The notes: a model not told the origin generated them from the sequence alone. A stretch of DNA of 64,000 nt from Chryseobacterium oncorhynchi (GCF_002899895.1 NZ_PPEI02000004.1:1-64000), one strand, 5' to 3'; positions 53,758 through 62,531 are shown, counted from the stretch's first letter. A program made the numbers and translations.

Positions 53758-54339
53758 TCAATTTTTATTGACTATTTTTCTACGGATTCTGCTGATAAAC
53801 TCAGGTGTTACTCCCAAATAAGCTGCAATCTGAATATTGGTAAGACGATGGGCCGTTTTTGAGTAATCCTTTAAAAACCCGACATACCGTTCTTCTGAAG
53901 ATTTGCTTAAGTTATCAATAATTCTGCGTTGCAATGCTATAATTGACATTTGAAACTTAAGTCTCATCAGTCTTTCTATTTCTGGCATTTCCTGATATAA
54001 TTTTTCTTTATTCTCCTTTGAAATAAGAAGAATTTCGCTATCCTCAAGAGCCTGAATATTCAGCTTAGATGGAATACCGTTGATAAAGCTATCGATGTCT
54101 GAAATCCACCAATTTTCAATACCAAAGTATAATATCTGTTCAGAAGCATTTCGATCGGTGTGAGAAACCTTAAAACAGCCATTAACTATAAACCCCTCGA
54201 ATTCACAGATATCTCCCTCCTTCAAAAGAAAATCTTTCTTTTTAATTTTTCTAAGAATAAAGGCATTACAATATCTTTCCAATTTTTCATCTGAAATGTC
54301 AACATATTCTCGAATGTGTGTTTTTAAAGATTCCATCAT
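53758..54339 (-). CDS. Crp/Fnr-family transcriptional regulator
   Basis: The 193-residue protein has a cyclic-nucleotide-binding-like beta-barrel (IKKKDFLLKEGDICEFEGFIVNGCFKVSH) and a C-terminal helix-turn-helix (LTNIQIAAYLGVTPEFISRIRRKI). The nucleotide phosphate cassette is not recognisable, so cAMP binding is doubtful; such short Crp-like regulators are common in Bacteroidota. Target genes are unknown. It stands alone between convergent fmt and the ribB terminator. Confidence 0.9.
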   Translation of the reverse strand: MMESLKTHIREYVDISDEKLERYCNAFILRKIKKKDFLLKEGDICEFEGFIVNGCFKVSHTDRNASEQILYFGIENWWISDIDSFINGIPSKLNIQALEDSEILLISKENKEKLYQEMPEIERLMRLKFQMSIIALQRRIIDNLSKSSEERYVGFLKDYSKTAHRLTNIQIAAYLGVTPEFISRIRRKIVNKN

Positions 54340-54353
54340 AATTTAAAAATAAA

Positions 54354-54382
54354 AAAAGGTTTAGAAAAATCCTAAACCTTTT
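54354..54382 (-). terminator. ribB terminator
   Basis: AAAAGGTTTAG (54354-54364) pairs with CTAAACCTTTT (54372-54382); on the minus strand a U-run follows. A further palindrome GTGAACTCAGTTCAC (54410-54424) lies in the 3' leader between the stop and this hairpin. Confidence 0.75.
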
Positions 54383-54441
54383 ATTCTATATTATAAACAA
54401 TCAGTTACAGTGAACTCAGTTCACAACTGATCATCTATGTA

Positions 54442-55563
54442 TTATAATTGTACCAACTCAGTAACCTCTACATCATATCCTCCAACCTGAGGCTTAATAT
54501 TAGGGTTTTGAGTGATTACTTTAAACTTATTAATTCCTAAGTTCTTTAAAATCTGCGTTCCAATACCATAATCTCTATAGTTGTACGCTAAAGTAGGATG
54601 CTGCTCCTGCCCGTCCTGATAGTTTAGGAACTGCTGAAGTTTTCTTAGTGTATTTTCAGAATTTGAAACGTTGTTGATGAAAATAATTGCTCCTTTACCA
54701 GCTTCGTTTACCATACCGGTTACTTTTTCCAATAAAGGTTTTTCACCGTTATTCAATCTTGTTAATACATCAAAATAAGAATCTGAAGACTGAACTCTTA
54801 CCAAAACCGGCTCATCTACCGTCCAAGCTCCTTTTGTCAATGCAAAGTGGATTTGGTCATTAGAAGTCTCTCTGAATGCATAAAAGTCAAAATCACCGTA
54901 GTGGGTCTTTACTTTTTTCTCTTCAAGTCTTTCAACAAGGTTTCCTTTTTTAAGCTGATAGTGAATCAAATCTTCAATAGAAACAATCTTCATATCGTGC
55001 TTTTGAGCAAAAGCATGAAGTTCAGGTAAACGAGACATTGTTCCATCTTCATTCATGATCTCACAGATCACTCCTCCTTCTTTTAATCCTGCTAAATGAG
55101 TAAGATCAATGGCAGCCTCTGTATGTCCTGCTCTTTTTAATACTCCTCCTTTTCTTGCACGAAGCGGGAAAATGTGACCAGGTCTCATAAAGTCTGTAGG
55201 CTTGGACTTCTCATCCATCAAAGCTAAAATAGTTTTTGCTCTGTCACCTGCAGAAATACCAGTGGAAGTTCCGTTACCTAAAAGGTCAACAGATACTGTA
55301 AAAGCAGTTTCCTTAGGATCGCTGCTTCTGCTTACCATCACCTCAAGTCCTAGTTCATCACATCTTTTTTCAGGAAGTGGCATACAGATTAGCCCTCTTC
55401 CGTAAAGTGCCATGAAGTTAATAATTTCAGGTGTTGTCAGTTCTGCTGCACAAAGAAAATCTCCTTCATTCTCTCTGTCTTCATCATCTACTACTATGAT
55501 TATTTTACCATTTTTAAGGTCTTCAATAGCCTCTGGAATAGTATTTAATTTAATATCAGACAT
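54442..55563 (-). CDS. ribB: 3,4-dihydroxy-2-butanone 4-phosphate synthase with degenerate GTP cyclohydrolase II domain
   Basis: Residues 1-205 form an intact RibB, which makes the four-carbon riboflavin precursor: VVDDEDRENEGD binds Mg, and RPGHIFPLRARKGGVLKRAGHTEAAIDL is the substrate signature (given here in two joined parts). Residues 217-373 align with GTP cyclohydrolase II by HYGDFDFYAF, VLVRVQSSD, RDYGIGTQILKNLG and VITQNP. However, the zinc cysteines of that enzyme (HSECLTGD...LRCDC in E. coli RibA) are missing; the matching stretch reads RVQSSDSYFDVLTRL. EGR-IGL is also lost. So the second half is probably inactive. There is no FMN riboswitch. Confidence 0.93.
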   Translation of the reverse strand: MSDIKLNTIPEAIEDLKNGKIIIVVDDEDRENEGDFLCAAELTTPEIINFMALYGRGLICMPLPEKRCDELGLEVMVSRSSDPKETAFTVSVDLLGNGTSTGISAGDRAKTILALMDEKSKPTDFMRPGHIFPLRARKGGVLKRAGHTEAAIDLTHLAGLKEGGVICEIMNEDGTMSRLPELHAFAQKHDMKIVSIEDLIHYQLKKGNLVERLEEKKVKTHYGDFDFYAFRETSNDQIHFALTKGAWTVDEPVLVRVQSSDSYFDVLTRLNNGEKPLLEKVTGMVNEAGKGAIIFINNVSNSENTLRKLQQFLNYQDGQEQHPTLAYNYRDYGIGTQILKNLGINKFKVITQNPNIKPQVGGYDVEVTELVQL

Positions 55564-55581
55564 TTTTACTTTTTATTTTTG

Positions 55582-55589
55582 CAAAGATA
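55582..55589 (-). promoter_or_regulatory. ribB -7 promoter box
   Basis: The minus strand reads TATCTTTG. The start codon is 18 bases downstream, leaving no room for an FMN riboswitch. Confidence 0.6.
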
Positions 55590-55630
55590 CTCATAAAAAT
55601 AAGCATCTGCCAATTAATATGAATGGTTTA

Positions 55631-56635
55631 TTACGCTTTGAATAAAGAGTTCACAGCATCTCTGAAAATCTCGTAGGATCTTAATCTTTTCTGATGACCG
55701 TAAATATGTGAATTGATCATGAGCTCATCTACATTGAATTTTTCCTGAAAATCCTTAAGCTTTTCCTGAACTTCCACCTGATCCCCTATAAAAGTATATC
55801 TCAGCTTCTGTAAAACCATAGATTTTTCCATTGGTGACCAGATTTCATCCATATCATCTACAGGCGGCGCAAAAGGCTTTCTGTCATTTCTTACAATATT
55901 GATGAATGCCTGAAATAAAGTAGTCGAAATTAGATGTGCTTCTTCCGTAGTCTCCGCTGCTACTCCGTTTACACAGGCAATGATATAAGGTTGAGCCAGA
56001 TGTTTTGAAGGTTGAAAATGTTCTCTGTAAATTTTAAAAGCCATTTCCATCTGTTCCGGAGCAAAATGTCCGGCAAAAGCATATGGCAGACCAAACTCAG
56101 CCGCCAACCAGGCACTATCCGTACTTGATCCTAAAATATAAATAGGAATATCTAATCCCTCTCCAGGAATAGCACGAACCATTGCATCAGAATTTTCCTT
56201 GGAAAAATACCTTTGAAGTTCCAGAATCTGTCTAGGAAACTGTTCATTAATGATTGCTGGATTTCTACCTAATGCCTGAGCTGTTAAACCATCAGTTCCC
56301 GGCGCTCTCCCTACCCCAAGATCAATTCTTCCGGGAAAAAGAGACTCCAATGTGCCGAATTGTTCGGCAATAATTAGGGAACTGTGATTTGGAAGCATTA
56401 TTCCTCCTGAACCTACTCTTATTTTTTTTGTTCCATTGGCAATGAAACCAATTAAAACTGAGGTTGCAGAACTGGCAATGCTTTCCATATTGTGGTGCTC
56501 AGCCAGCCAAAATCTTTTATAATCTAAGTTTTCAGTGTGATTGGCCAAGGACAAACTGTCCTGAAAAGTATCATGAATGCTCTTATCTTGCTTTACTGGT
56601 GCAAGATCTAAAACAGAAATTTCAAAATTTTTCAT
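55631..56635 (-). CDS. Luciferase-like (LLM class) flavin-dependent oxidoreductase
   Basis: The 334-residue protein follows the YhbW-like group: SVLDLAPVKQ at the N-terminus, RFWLAEHHNMESIASSA, VGSGGIMLPNHSSLIIAEQFGTLE and PGRIDLGVGRAPGTD. These fit a TIM barrel using FMNH2 or F420-like cofactor; FMN is likely here. The substrate is not known. A -7 box (minus strand TAAATTTG at 56724-56717) lies upstream, and the gene is not co-transcribed with ribB by any visible link except direction. Confidence 0.92.
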   Translation of the reverse strand: MKNFEISVLDLAPVKQDKSIHDTFQDSLSLANHTENLDYKRFWLAEHHNMESIASSATSVLIGFIANGTKKIRVGSGGIMLPNHSSLIIAEQFGTLESLFPGRIDLGVGRAPGTDGLTAQALGRNPAIINEQFPRQILELQRYFSKENSDAMVRAIPGEGLDIPIYILGSSTDSAWLAAEFGLPYAFAGHFAPEQMEMAFKIYREHFQPSKHLAQPYIIACVNGVAAETTEEAHLISTTLFQAFINIVRNDRKPFAPPVDDMDEIWSPMEKSMVLQKLRYTFIGDQVEVQEKLKDFQEKFNVDELMINSHIYGHQKRLRSYEIFRDAVNSLFKA

Positions 56636-56716
56636 ATTGAAAGGCTAATTTTCTAAAGGTGATATGAAATCTCCTTTGTTGATTTCATAATTCTAAATTG
56701 GGTTTTTAAAAACAAA

Positions 56717-56724
56717 CAAATTTA
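56717..56724 (-). promoter_or_regulatory. -7 box for the LLM oxidoreductase gene
   Basis: The minus strand reads TAAATTTG, a TAnnTTTG match, about 80 bases before the ATG. Confidence 0.4.
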
Positions 56725-56863
56725 AAACATAAAAACTGCATTAGTTACTTTTTGTAATTGATAGGATTGATCGCTTAGTTCAGGGAAAAACTATTGAAAT
56801 TCAATTTTTATTTAATCGATTTTACTTATACATTTTTGAGCCTATCGTTTTTAATTCATTTTG

Positions 56864-56871
56864 TATATTTG
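56864..56871 (+). promoter_or_regulatory. -7 box for the unknown gene pair
   Basis: TATATTTG matches TAnnTTTG. The leader to the ATG at 56919 would be about 43 bases. Confidence 0.45.
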
Positions 56872-56918
56872 GAGCCTATAGGAAAAATTAAAAACTGTCA
56901 AATCAATTGAAGAAAACC

Positions 56919-57398
56919 ATGACAAATTCAGAATCCAGAATTGATTTTATCATGAAAGAGTTGGAGGCTTCAATGGATGGCAGAAAAGCAATTCACAATA
57001 AGAATACAAGAAAGAATAAAATCAAGCTAACAAAATCTCAATATGAAGAAACCTTTATATTGTGGAGATTATCGCGATTTCTGAAAATGGAAGAATATAA
57101 CGGGATTGATTTTCAGCATAAATCTTCAAGCTTTCAATTGTCTAATGGATTATCGTATGAGCCCATCCTATCCTTACTCAATTCAAAAGCTGTATTTGAA
57201 AATTATCAACCTAAAGAAAATGATTCTTTATTGATATGGATAGAGTATAAACATGCTGAGATTAATAAAAAAACCAGGCCTTATATTGGGAGTTATATAT
57301 CTTTTATCTATTCCCATGAATGGGCATTGAATAATGGGCATGATTCTATGTATTGTGATTACGAAACCTTGTGCGAGGGAGAAATAAAAATTTTCTAA
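56919..57398 (+). CDS. Unknown protein, first of an AT-rich pair
   Basis: I take the ATG at 56919; an in-frame TTG at 56907 is less likely. The 159-residue protein is basic near the N-terminus (KAIHNKNTRKNKIKLTKSQYEE) and then has WRLSRFLKMEEYNGIDF and a hydrophobic-aromatic C-terminal half (IGSYISFIYSHEWALNNG). There is no signal peptide or membrane helix. I recognise no family. The next gene starts 44 bases after its stop and a strong terminator follows that, so the two form a small unit with its own promoter. Confidence 0.65.
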   Translation: MTNSESRIDFIMKELEASMDGRKAIHNKNTRKNKIKLTKSQYEETFILWRLSRFLKMEEYNGIDFQHKSSSFQLSNGLSYEPILSLLNSKAVFENYQPKENDSLLIWIEYKHAEINKKTRPYIGSYISFIYSHEWALNNGHDSMYCDYETLCEGEIKIF

Positions 57399-57442
57399 CC
57401 ATTATCTTTATTATATTTGAAAAACTAATAGTATATAAACTT

Positions 57443-57871
57443 ATGAAAGGAGAAGTAAAATTCAAAAGAAGAATATTCAACATCGACAATCAACCTTTTG
57501 AATTATGGATCAATAAAAGTATAATCGACGATACCCAAAAAAGTGACTTTAGCTGGTGCTGGCGAATTGATTTGAAAAAATTTGATGATATTGAAAATGA
57601 TGAAGAGAATCTACAACAATTGATGGTCATCATCATCCAAAGAATTATGAAAGTGGCTACCATTAAGATCACAGGAATCACTCTTCACAAAAATATATAT
57701 GAAATCATCTTTTATGCAAAAGAAGATGACACCACAAAAATCGCTACAGAGTTCGTTGAGCTTCCTCATGAAATTGAAGACAGGGAAAAAAGATTCATCG
57801 GATACCATTCTAAAAGGGATCAAAACTGGGAATATGTGAAGATGTATTTTGAAGCAATGTCTAAAAAGTAA
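57443..57871 (+). CDS. Unknown protein with a DUF695/RraB-like C-terminal pattern, second of the pair
   Basis: The ATG at 57443 (MKGEVKFKRRIF) is preferred over an earlier in-frame start that overlaps the previous gene. The 142-residue soluble protein has an N-terminal part (FELWINKSIIDDTQKSDFSWCWRI) and an alpha/beta C-terminal half whose pattern, IYEIIFYAKEDDTTKIATEFVE then YHSKRDQNWEYVKMYFEAM, reminds me of DUF695 or RraB-like proteins. This similarity is weak. Many such small proteins act as inhibitors or immunity factors. It is followed by a clear terminator. Confidence 0.6.
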   Translation: MKGEVKFKRRIFNIDNQPFELWINKSIIDDTQKSDFSWCWRIDLKKFDDIENDEENLQQLMVIIIQRIMKVATIKITGITLHKNIYEIIFYAKEDDTTKIATEFVELPHEIEDREKRFIGYHSKRDQNWEYVKMYFEAMSKK

Positions 57872-57897
57872 TTGTGATTTTCTTTCATGAAAATAAA

Positions 57898-57931
57898 AGA
57901 GATTTTGGCCACTGTCAAAATCTCTTTTTTA
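57898..57931 (+). terminator. Terminator of the unknown pair
   Basis: AGAGATTTT (57898-57906) pairs perfectly with AAAATCTCT (57917-57925), followed by TTTTTTA. Confidence 0.88.
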
Positions 57932-58148
57932 TTACTTATTCTTCTTCTCTCGATTATCCATTAAAGTAATGTACAGTAAGGGAATTCTTTATGATTCCAT
58001 ATTTCTCCCGTAGTACACAAGAAATTAATAATCATTAAAAAACAAAACATTTTAACATATATAAATCATCAATAAGAGAAATAAATTATTATATTAGTAT
58101 TTGAAAATTAAACAGATAACATTTTGAAACCATTTTAAAAATATTGAT

Positions 58149-58997
58149 ATGAACAAACAACTTAATGACTTATTTTCTCCGAAGATGTTGACTAAAAGAA
58201 CAATCTTCATGAGTTTTATTGTTGCAGCTACATTCATTTCTTGTAGTAAAAATAATGAAGAGATTGCAACAGAGGCACAAACAACAGCCTCCAATATGGA
58301 AAACGTTATAAAGGGCCAACTGAATGGTCAGGAGATTACTTATGAGAAAAAAGATGGAATGAATTTCTTTCAGGGAGATATCGTTCTTACAGACCAGCAG
58401 TTAACGGAAGAGCGTTCATCCCATAAAGGAGGTGCCAGTTTCTCAAGATGGCCCGGAGGTAAAATTTATTATACTATTGCAGGCAATATGGGCTCTATCA
58501 ACGTAAATAAAATCAATACGGCTGTTAGTGAATATAACTCCAAAACAAATACCCAATGGATTCCTCGTACCAATCAGAGTAATTATGTAGAATTTATTTT
58601 TGGAAGCTCATCTGGAGCAGATGGATGGGCACATATCGGTTATCAGGGTGGAAAGCAGACTGTTTCTTTGGATCAGTACATTTCTGTAGGATCAGTCATT
58701 CATGAAATGGGACATACAGTGGGACTTTATCACGAACATTCCCGTAAAGACAGAGATCAGTATCTTAGTATTCAGTGGGGTAACATTCAGGATGGACAGG
58801 CTTATAATTTCAATATTTACAATTCAGGAACAGATATAGGTCCTTTCAATATTAATTCGGTGATGATGTATTGGCCAAATTCTTACTCTAAAAATGGACA
58901 ACCCACCATTAAAAGAGCGAATAATACAACCTTTACATATAATAGAACAGGATTTACAACCGGAGATATCAATACGATCAATACGATGTATCCATAA
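58149..58997 (+). CDS. Astacin-type (M12A) zinc metalloprotease lipoprotein, flavastacin-like
   Basis: The 282-residue protein has an N-terminal stretch ending in a lipobox (AATFISCSK, Cys32) and a short propeptide. The catalytic domain starts near residue 97 (GASFSRWPGGKIYYTI). The zinc signature HEMGHTVGLYHEHSR (residues 185-199) gives ligands His185, His189 and His195 and catalytic Glu186. The Met-turn reads NSVMMYW instead of the usual SxMHY: the Met and Tyr are kept, the His is replaced. Family members cut proteins, as flavastacin of a related bacterium does. An ATG at 58185 is an alternative start. Confidence 0.9.
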   Translation: MNKQLNDLFSPKMLTKRTIFMSFIVAATFISCSKNNEEIATEAQTTASNMENVIKGQLNGQEITYEKKDGMNFFQGDIVLTDQQLTEERSSHKGGASFSRWPGGKIYYTIAGNMGSINVNKINTAVSEYNSKTNTQWIPRTNQSNYVEFIFGSSSGADGWAHIGYQGGKQTVSLDQYISVGSVIHEMGHTVGLYHEHSRKDRDQYLSIQWGNIQDGQAYNFNIYNSGTDIGPFNINSVMMYWPNSYSKNGQPTIKRANNTTFTYNRTGFTTGDINTINTMYP

Positions 58998-59022
58998 TAT
59001 TCAATATAAAAGGCTTAAAGCA

Positions 59023-59056
59023 GGAAAAGAATTCTTTACGAATTCTTTTCCTTTTT
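59023..59056 (+). terminator. Protease terminator overlapping the helicase 3' end
   Basis: GGAAAAGAATTC (59023-59034) pairs perfectly with GAATTCTTTTCC (59040-59051), followed by TTTTT. The loop contains the minus-strand stop codon of the helicase gene, so the right arm is also coding sequence. Confidence 0.85.
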
Positions 59057-61162
59057 ATAATTATAATGATTGATCAAAATTCTGATCTCATTAAACTCAA
59101 AATTGCTTGGCAATGCATTCTTCCATTCGGTTAAGGTTTCATGTGGATTTTTGTAAAACTCTGTCTCAAAAGCCTTGATTTTATCCGAAACAATTACTCT
59201 TGAAATATCCAGTAATCCCTGTTCTGCAAACTTGGCAAGATGCCCGATGACGGTTTCTTTTACCAATCCTCTTTCCAAGGCAATTTCCCCAATGGTTTTA
59301 CCTTGTTCAAATAATTGAAAAGTTAAAACCTGTGATGGAACTTTAGCTATTTTCAGACTGACTTCTTTATCATTTTTTTCATCTAAAAGTTTTGTATCAA
59401 GAAGATGAATTTCTTTCAGACTATTCAGATATTCTTCAGTATCCTCAAGCCAGCCTTTGAATTCTTCGTTGTATTGCTTCAGACCTTTTGCTCCTTTTAT
59501 TTCAGCATAGAACTCTTTCAACGGATCAAAGATTTTATTTCTGGTTTCAGTAAAAAAGAAATTAACGGCTCCTTTCGACTTACTTTCAATCTCCGTCCAT
59601 TCTTCTTTTTGTTCAATGAAATTATTAACTTTCTGAAAGATTACCCTTTCTAACTTTTCAAAGATTTTTCCGAGATTAGTTGCTTCATGTTTTAATTGAA
59701 GATACAATTGATTGGTCTTTACGTGATCAATATTTTTAGTCACAATGGAAAGTTTATTCCAATCCTCAACTTCTTTTAAAAACCACTGGCAATCCACAGT
59801 ACGAAGTACTTTTCTGATGCTGTAATCATATTTTTCCTGATTCAAAATAGATTCTACGTGATCATTTGCCACTGTATCGGTATGGAAATGTAAAATTCTA
59901 TTATCCTTAAAGATCACTTCTGGAGTAATTTTAGATTTTAAAACAATTCCCTCCAGTGTTCTACAACGTGATAAGGCAACATATACCTGACCAGCCGTAA
60001 AACTTTTCCCTGCGTCAATAATTACTTTATCAAATGTTAATCCCTGACTTTTATGGATGGTAACGGCCCAGGCTAATTTAATCGGGAATTGTTCAAAGCT
60101 TCCCAAAACCTCTTCCTTAATGGTTTTATCCGTATCTAGAAAATATTTTTTCTGTTCCCAGGTTTCTCTTTTTACTGTAATCTCTCTTTCATTTCCATCA
60201 AGAACTACACGGATTTCATTTTCATCAAGACCAATGATTTCCCCCAATTTACCATTGAAATATTTCTTTTCTCCGGAAATATCATTTCTGATGAACATCA
60301 CCTGAGCACCAATTTTTAATTCTAAAAACTGTTCATTGGGAAATTGATTTTCCTTAAAGTCTCCTACCAATTTTGCTTCGTAGGTTTGAGCATCAACTTT
60401 TATTTCCGTTAATTTTTCCTGATTGATCTCATCCGCCATTTTATTGTGTGAACATAGATAGACATAGGATTCTTTCCCCATATCAAAATCAGGATCATAT
60501 CTTTTGTTGAGATGATCAAAATCTATATTGGCAACATCACCATCACGAATAGCATTCAAAATCTCCAAAAATTCTTCATCAGATTGCCTGTAAACCTTTG
60601 TCAGTTCGATCGTAACAATCGGAATATCTTTAATGGCATGGCTATCGAAAAAGAATGGCGAATTGTAATACATTTTCAGAATATGCTCATCTCTTACCAC
60701 TGGTGGAAGCTGAAATAAATCCCCGATGAATAACATTTGTACTCCACCAAACCTTTGATTATTTCTTCTGATAAATCTTAAGGAAAAATCCATCATGTCC
60801 AGAACATCAGCCCTCAACATGGAAACCTCATCAATGATGATGATCTCAACCTCTCTTAAAAGCTTGAGCTTATCTTTTCTATATTTGAAATGAGGCATCA
60901 GATCAGCAATATTATTAGCCAAACTGGTATCTATTCTTTCTGTTGTAGGCAAAAAGGTTCTTAATGGTAGTCCAAACATGGAGTGAATAGTCACTCCTCC
61001 TGCATTAATGGCAGCAATTCCTGTAGGAGCAATTACAATATGCTTCTTCTTGGTTCGTCTTACAAAATCATTAAGAAACGTTGTTTTCCCCGTTCCCGCT
61101 TTCCCGGTAAGGAAAACACTTCTATTGGTATACTCTATTAAGTCAAAAAAATGATTGTTCAT
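59036..61162 (-). CDS. PIF1-like DNA helicase with C-terminal helix-turn-helix
   Basis: I choose the ATG at 61162; the in-frame TTG nine bases upstream lies in the promoter box. The 708-residue protein has FLTGKAGTGKTTFLND (Walker A), APTGIAAINAGG, IIDEVSMLRADVLDMMD (Walker B), FIGDLFQLPPVV and, towards residue 370, WAVTIHKSQGLTFDKVIID and GQVYVALSRCR, the PIF1/RecD2-type superfamily 1B motifs. The C-terminal part has a coiled region and a helix-turn-helix (QLFEQGKTIGEIALERGLVKETVIGHLAKF). It should unwind DNA 5'-3' in replication or repair. Confidence 0.92.
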   Translation of the reverse strand: MNNHFFDLIEYTNRSVFLTGKAGTGKTTFLNDFVRRTKKKHIVIAPTGIAAINAGGVTIHSMFGLPLRTFLPTTERIDTSLANNIADLMPHFKYRKDKLKLLREVEIIIIDEVSMLRADVLDMMDFSLRFIRRNNQRFGGVQMLFIGDLFQLPPVVRDEHILKMYYNSPFFFDSHAIKDIPIVTIELTKVYRQSDEEFLEILNAIRDGDVANIDFDHLNKRYDPDFDMGKESYVYLCSHNKMADEINQEKLTEIKVDAQTYEAKLVGDFKENQFPNEQFLELKIGAQVMFIRNDISGEKKYFNGKLGEIIGLDENEIRVVLDGNEREITVKRETWEQKKYFLDTDKTIKEEVLGSFEQFPIKLAWAVTIHKSQGLTFDKVIIDAGKSFTAGQVYVALSRCRTLEGIVLKSKITPEVIFKDNRILHFHTDTVANDHVESILNQEKYDYSIRKVLRTVDCQWFLKEVEDWNKLSIVTKNIDHVKTNQLYLQLKHEATNLGKIFEKLERVIFQKVNNFIEQKEEWTEIESKSKGAVNFFFTETRNKIFDPLKEFYAEIKGAKGLKQYNEEFKGWLEDTEEYLNSLKEIHLLDTKLLDEKNDKEVSLKIAKVPSQVLTFQLFEQGKTIGEIALERGLVKETVIGHLAKFAEQGLLDISRVIVSDKIKAFETEFYKNPHETLTEWKNALPSNFEFNEIRILINHYNYKKEKNS

Positions 61163-61168
61163 CGTCGT

Positions 61169-61176
61169 CAAAAATA
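61169..61176 (-). promoter_or_regulatory. Helicase promoter box, nearly leaderless
   Basis: The minus strand reads TATTTTTG, six bases before the ATG at 61162. It argues for the ATG start and for a very short or absent leader. Confidence 0.5.
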
Positions 61177-61244
61177 CGGAAATGAATTTGAATTTCTTAC
61201 CTTGGCATAAGTTTTGAAAATTCTTAAAAAGAAAAAAGTCTATT

Positions 61245-61697
61245 GTGAAAAAAAATTTACTCTATATTTCAGCAGTAGTATTCTGTACTACAATAGCTCT
61301 GGTTTCCTGTAATTCGTCGAAGAATCTTAATACCAATCTTCCTGTAGATATTGCAAACCGACCTGCTGATGAAGACAGTCAGAAATATGATCAGGCCCAA
61401 CTGGATAAGTTAAAAGCCTCCATCGAATCTGAAGCAACAGGAGAAAAATGTACGGATGCCAGTGAGTGGACATTTGCTCCCATGGGAGTAAAAGCCTGTG
61501 GTGGACCTCAGCAATATATCGCCTATTCTAAAAAGATAGAGTCCAGTATTCTACCTAGGATTAATGAATATACAGATAAGGTAAGGATTTTTAATGAAAA
61601 ATATAATATTACCTCTGATTGTATGGTGATTACACCTCCAACTTCTCTAAAGTGCATCCACGGGAAAGTAAGACTTATCACTCCTGATGATAATTAA
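61245..61697 (+). CDS. Cysteine-containing lipoprotein of unknown function
   Basis: The start is GTG (GTG AAA AAA AAT), giving a lipoprotein signal (TTIALVSCNSS). The 150-residue protein then has conserved-looking features: EKCTDASEWTFAPMGVKACGGPQQYIAYSKKI and, further on, YNITSDCMVITPPTSLKCIHGKVRL (each shown in part). The four mature cysteines could form two disulfides. I recall similar C-x-W-x-GxKACGGP proteins of unknown role in Bacteroidota, but cannot name a family. It is monocistronic with a strong terminator. Confidence 0.8.
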   Translation: MKKNLLYISAVVFCTTIALVSCNSSKNLNTNLPVDIANRPADEDSQKYDQAQLDKLKASIESEATGEKCTDASEWTFAPMGVKACGGPQQYIAYSKKIESSILPRINEYTDKVRIFNEKYNITSDCMVITPPTSLKCIHGKVRLITPDDN

Positions 61698-61730
61698 AAA
61701 TAAAGCAAAGGTTCTATAATCAAATCAACA

Positions 61731-61760
61731 AAAATCCCGTTCCTAAGAACGGGATTTTTA
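61731..61760 (+). terminator. Terminator of the cysteine lipoprotein gene
   Basis: AAAATCCCGTTC (61731-61742) pairs perfectly with GAACGGGATTTT (61747-61758) around CTAA, with further T. Confidence 0.9.
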
Positions 61761-61857
61761 CTTATATCTGAAAAGTAAGACTCTAGAGATGAAGATAAGG
61801 GGGCAATATTTAGCACGTAAGCTTTAAATCTTGAACCTTACCCTCTAAACCCGAATT

Positions 61858-62394
61858 CTACAACTCGTAATCTTTTACATTTTCTTTATACCAAGACGAA
61901 TACTTCACATAGTTATCTGCAATTCTGTTGACTTCGCCTTCCAGTAACTGAGCATTGATGTCTTTAATTTTTTTAGCAGGAACACCTCCCCAAACTTCTC
62001 CGGATTTGATGTGAGTTCCCTGTGTTACCACTGAACCCGCTCCTACAATTGAATTTTCCTCAACCAGACAATCATCCATAACAATAGCTCCCATTCCAAT
62101 CAATACATTATCATGAATAGTACATCCGTGAACAATTGCATTGTGTCCGATGGAAACATTATTCCCGATATTCAGAGGATGTTTCTGATAGGTACAGTGC
62201 AGCATTGCATTATCCTGAACATTCACCTTGTTTCCCATTTTAATATAATGAACATCTCCACGGATCACAGCATTGTACCAAACGCTACAATCTTTTCCCA
62301 TGGTAACATCTCCGATAATAGTAGCCGTTTCAGCTAAAAAAGTGTTCTCTCCGATCTGTGGGCTTTTCCCTAAAAGTTCTTTTATTAGTGCCAT
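61858..62394 (-). CDS. Gamma-carbonic anhydrase-like hexapeptide protein
   Basis: The 178-residue protein is a left-handed beta-helix with hexapeptide repeats: TATIIGDVTMGKDCSVWYNAVIRGD, VNVQDNAMLHC, IGNNVSIGHNAIVHGC, VLIGMGAIVMDDC and IVGAGSVVTQG. Histidines in LHC and GHNAIVHGC lie where gamma-carbonic anhydrases bind metal. Homologues (YrdA, PaaY) are trimers; activity as a carbonic anhydrase or thioesterase varies. It lies alone and divergent from the Nfu-type gene. Confidence 0.92.
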   Translation of the reverse strand: MALIKELLGKSPQIGENTFLAETATIIGDVTMGKDCSVWYNAVIRGDVHYIKMGNKVNVQDNAMLHCTYQKHPLNIGNNVSIGHNAIVHGCTIHDNVLIGMGAIVMDDCLVEENSIVGAGSVVTQGTHIKSGEVWGGVPAKKIKDINAQLLEGEVNRIADNYVKYSSWYKENVKDYEL

Positions 62395-62531
62395 AGTTTT
62401 AATTTGAAATTTGAAAATAAGCCTGTTTGAAAATTATGATTTACTATGTTTTAATTTTTAGTATCTAACTTCTAAATTAAAGCGATAGCAAAAATCTAAC
62501 TCTCAATTTTCAGCTTCTGACTTCTAATGCG

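Noticed and set aside
55564-55630. FMN riboswitch before ribB
   Set aside because: The leader is only about 15 bases from the predicted start and contains no conserved RFN motif.
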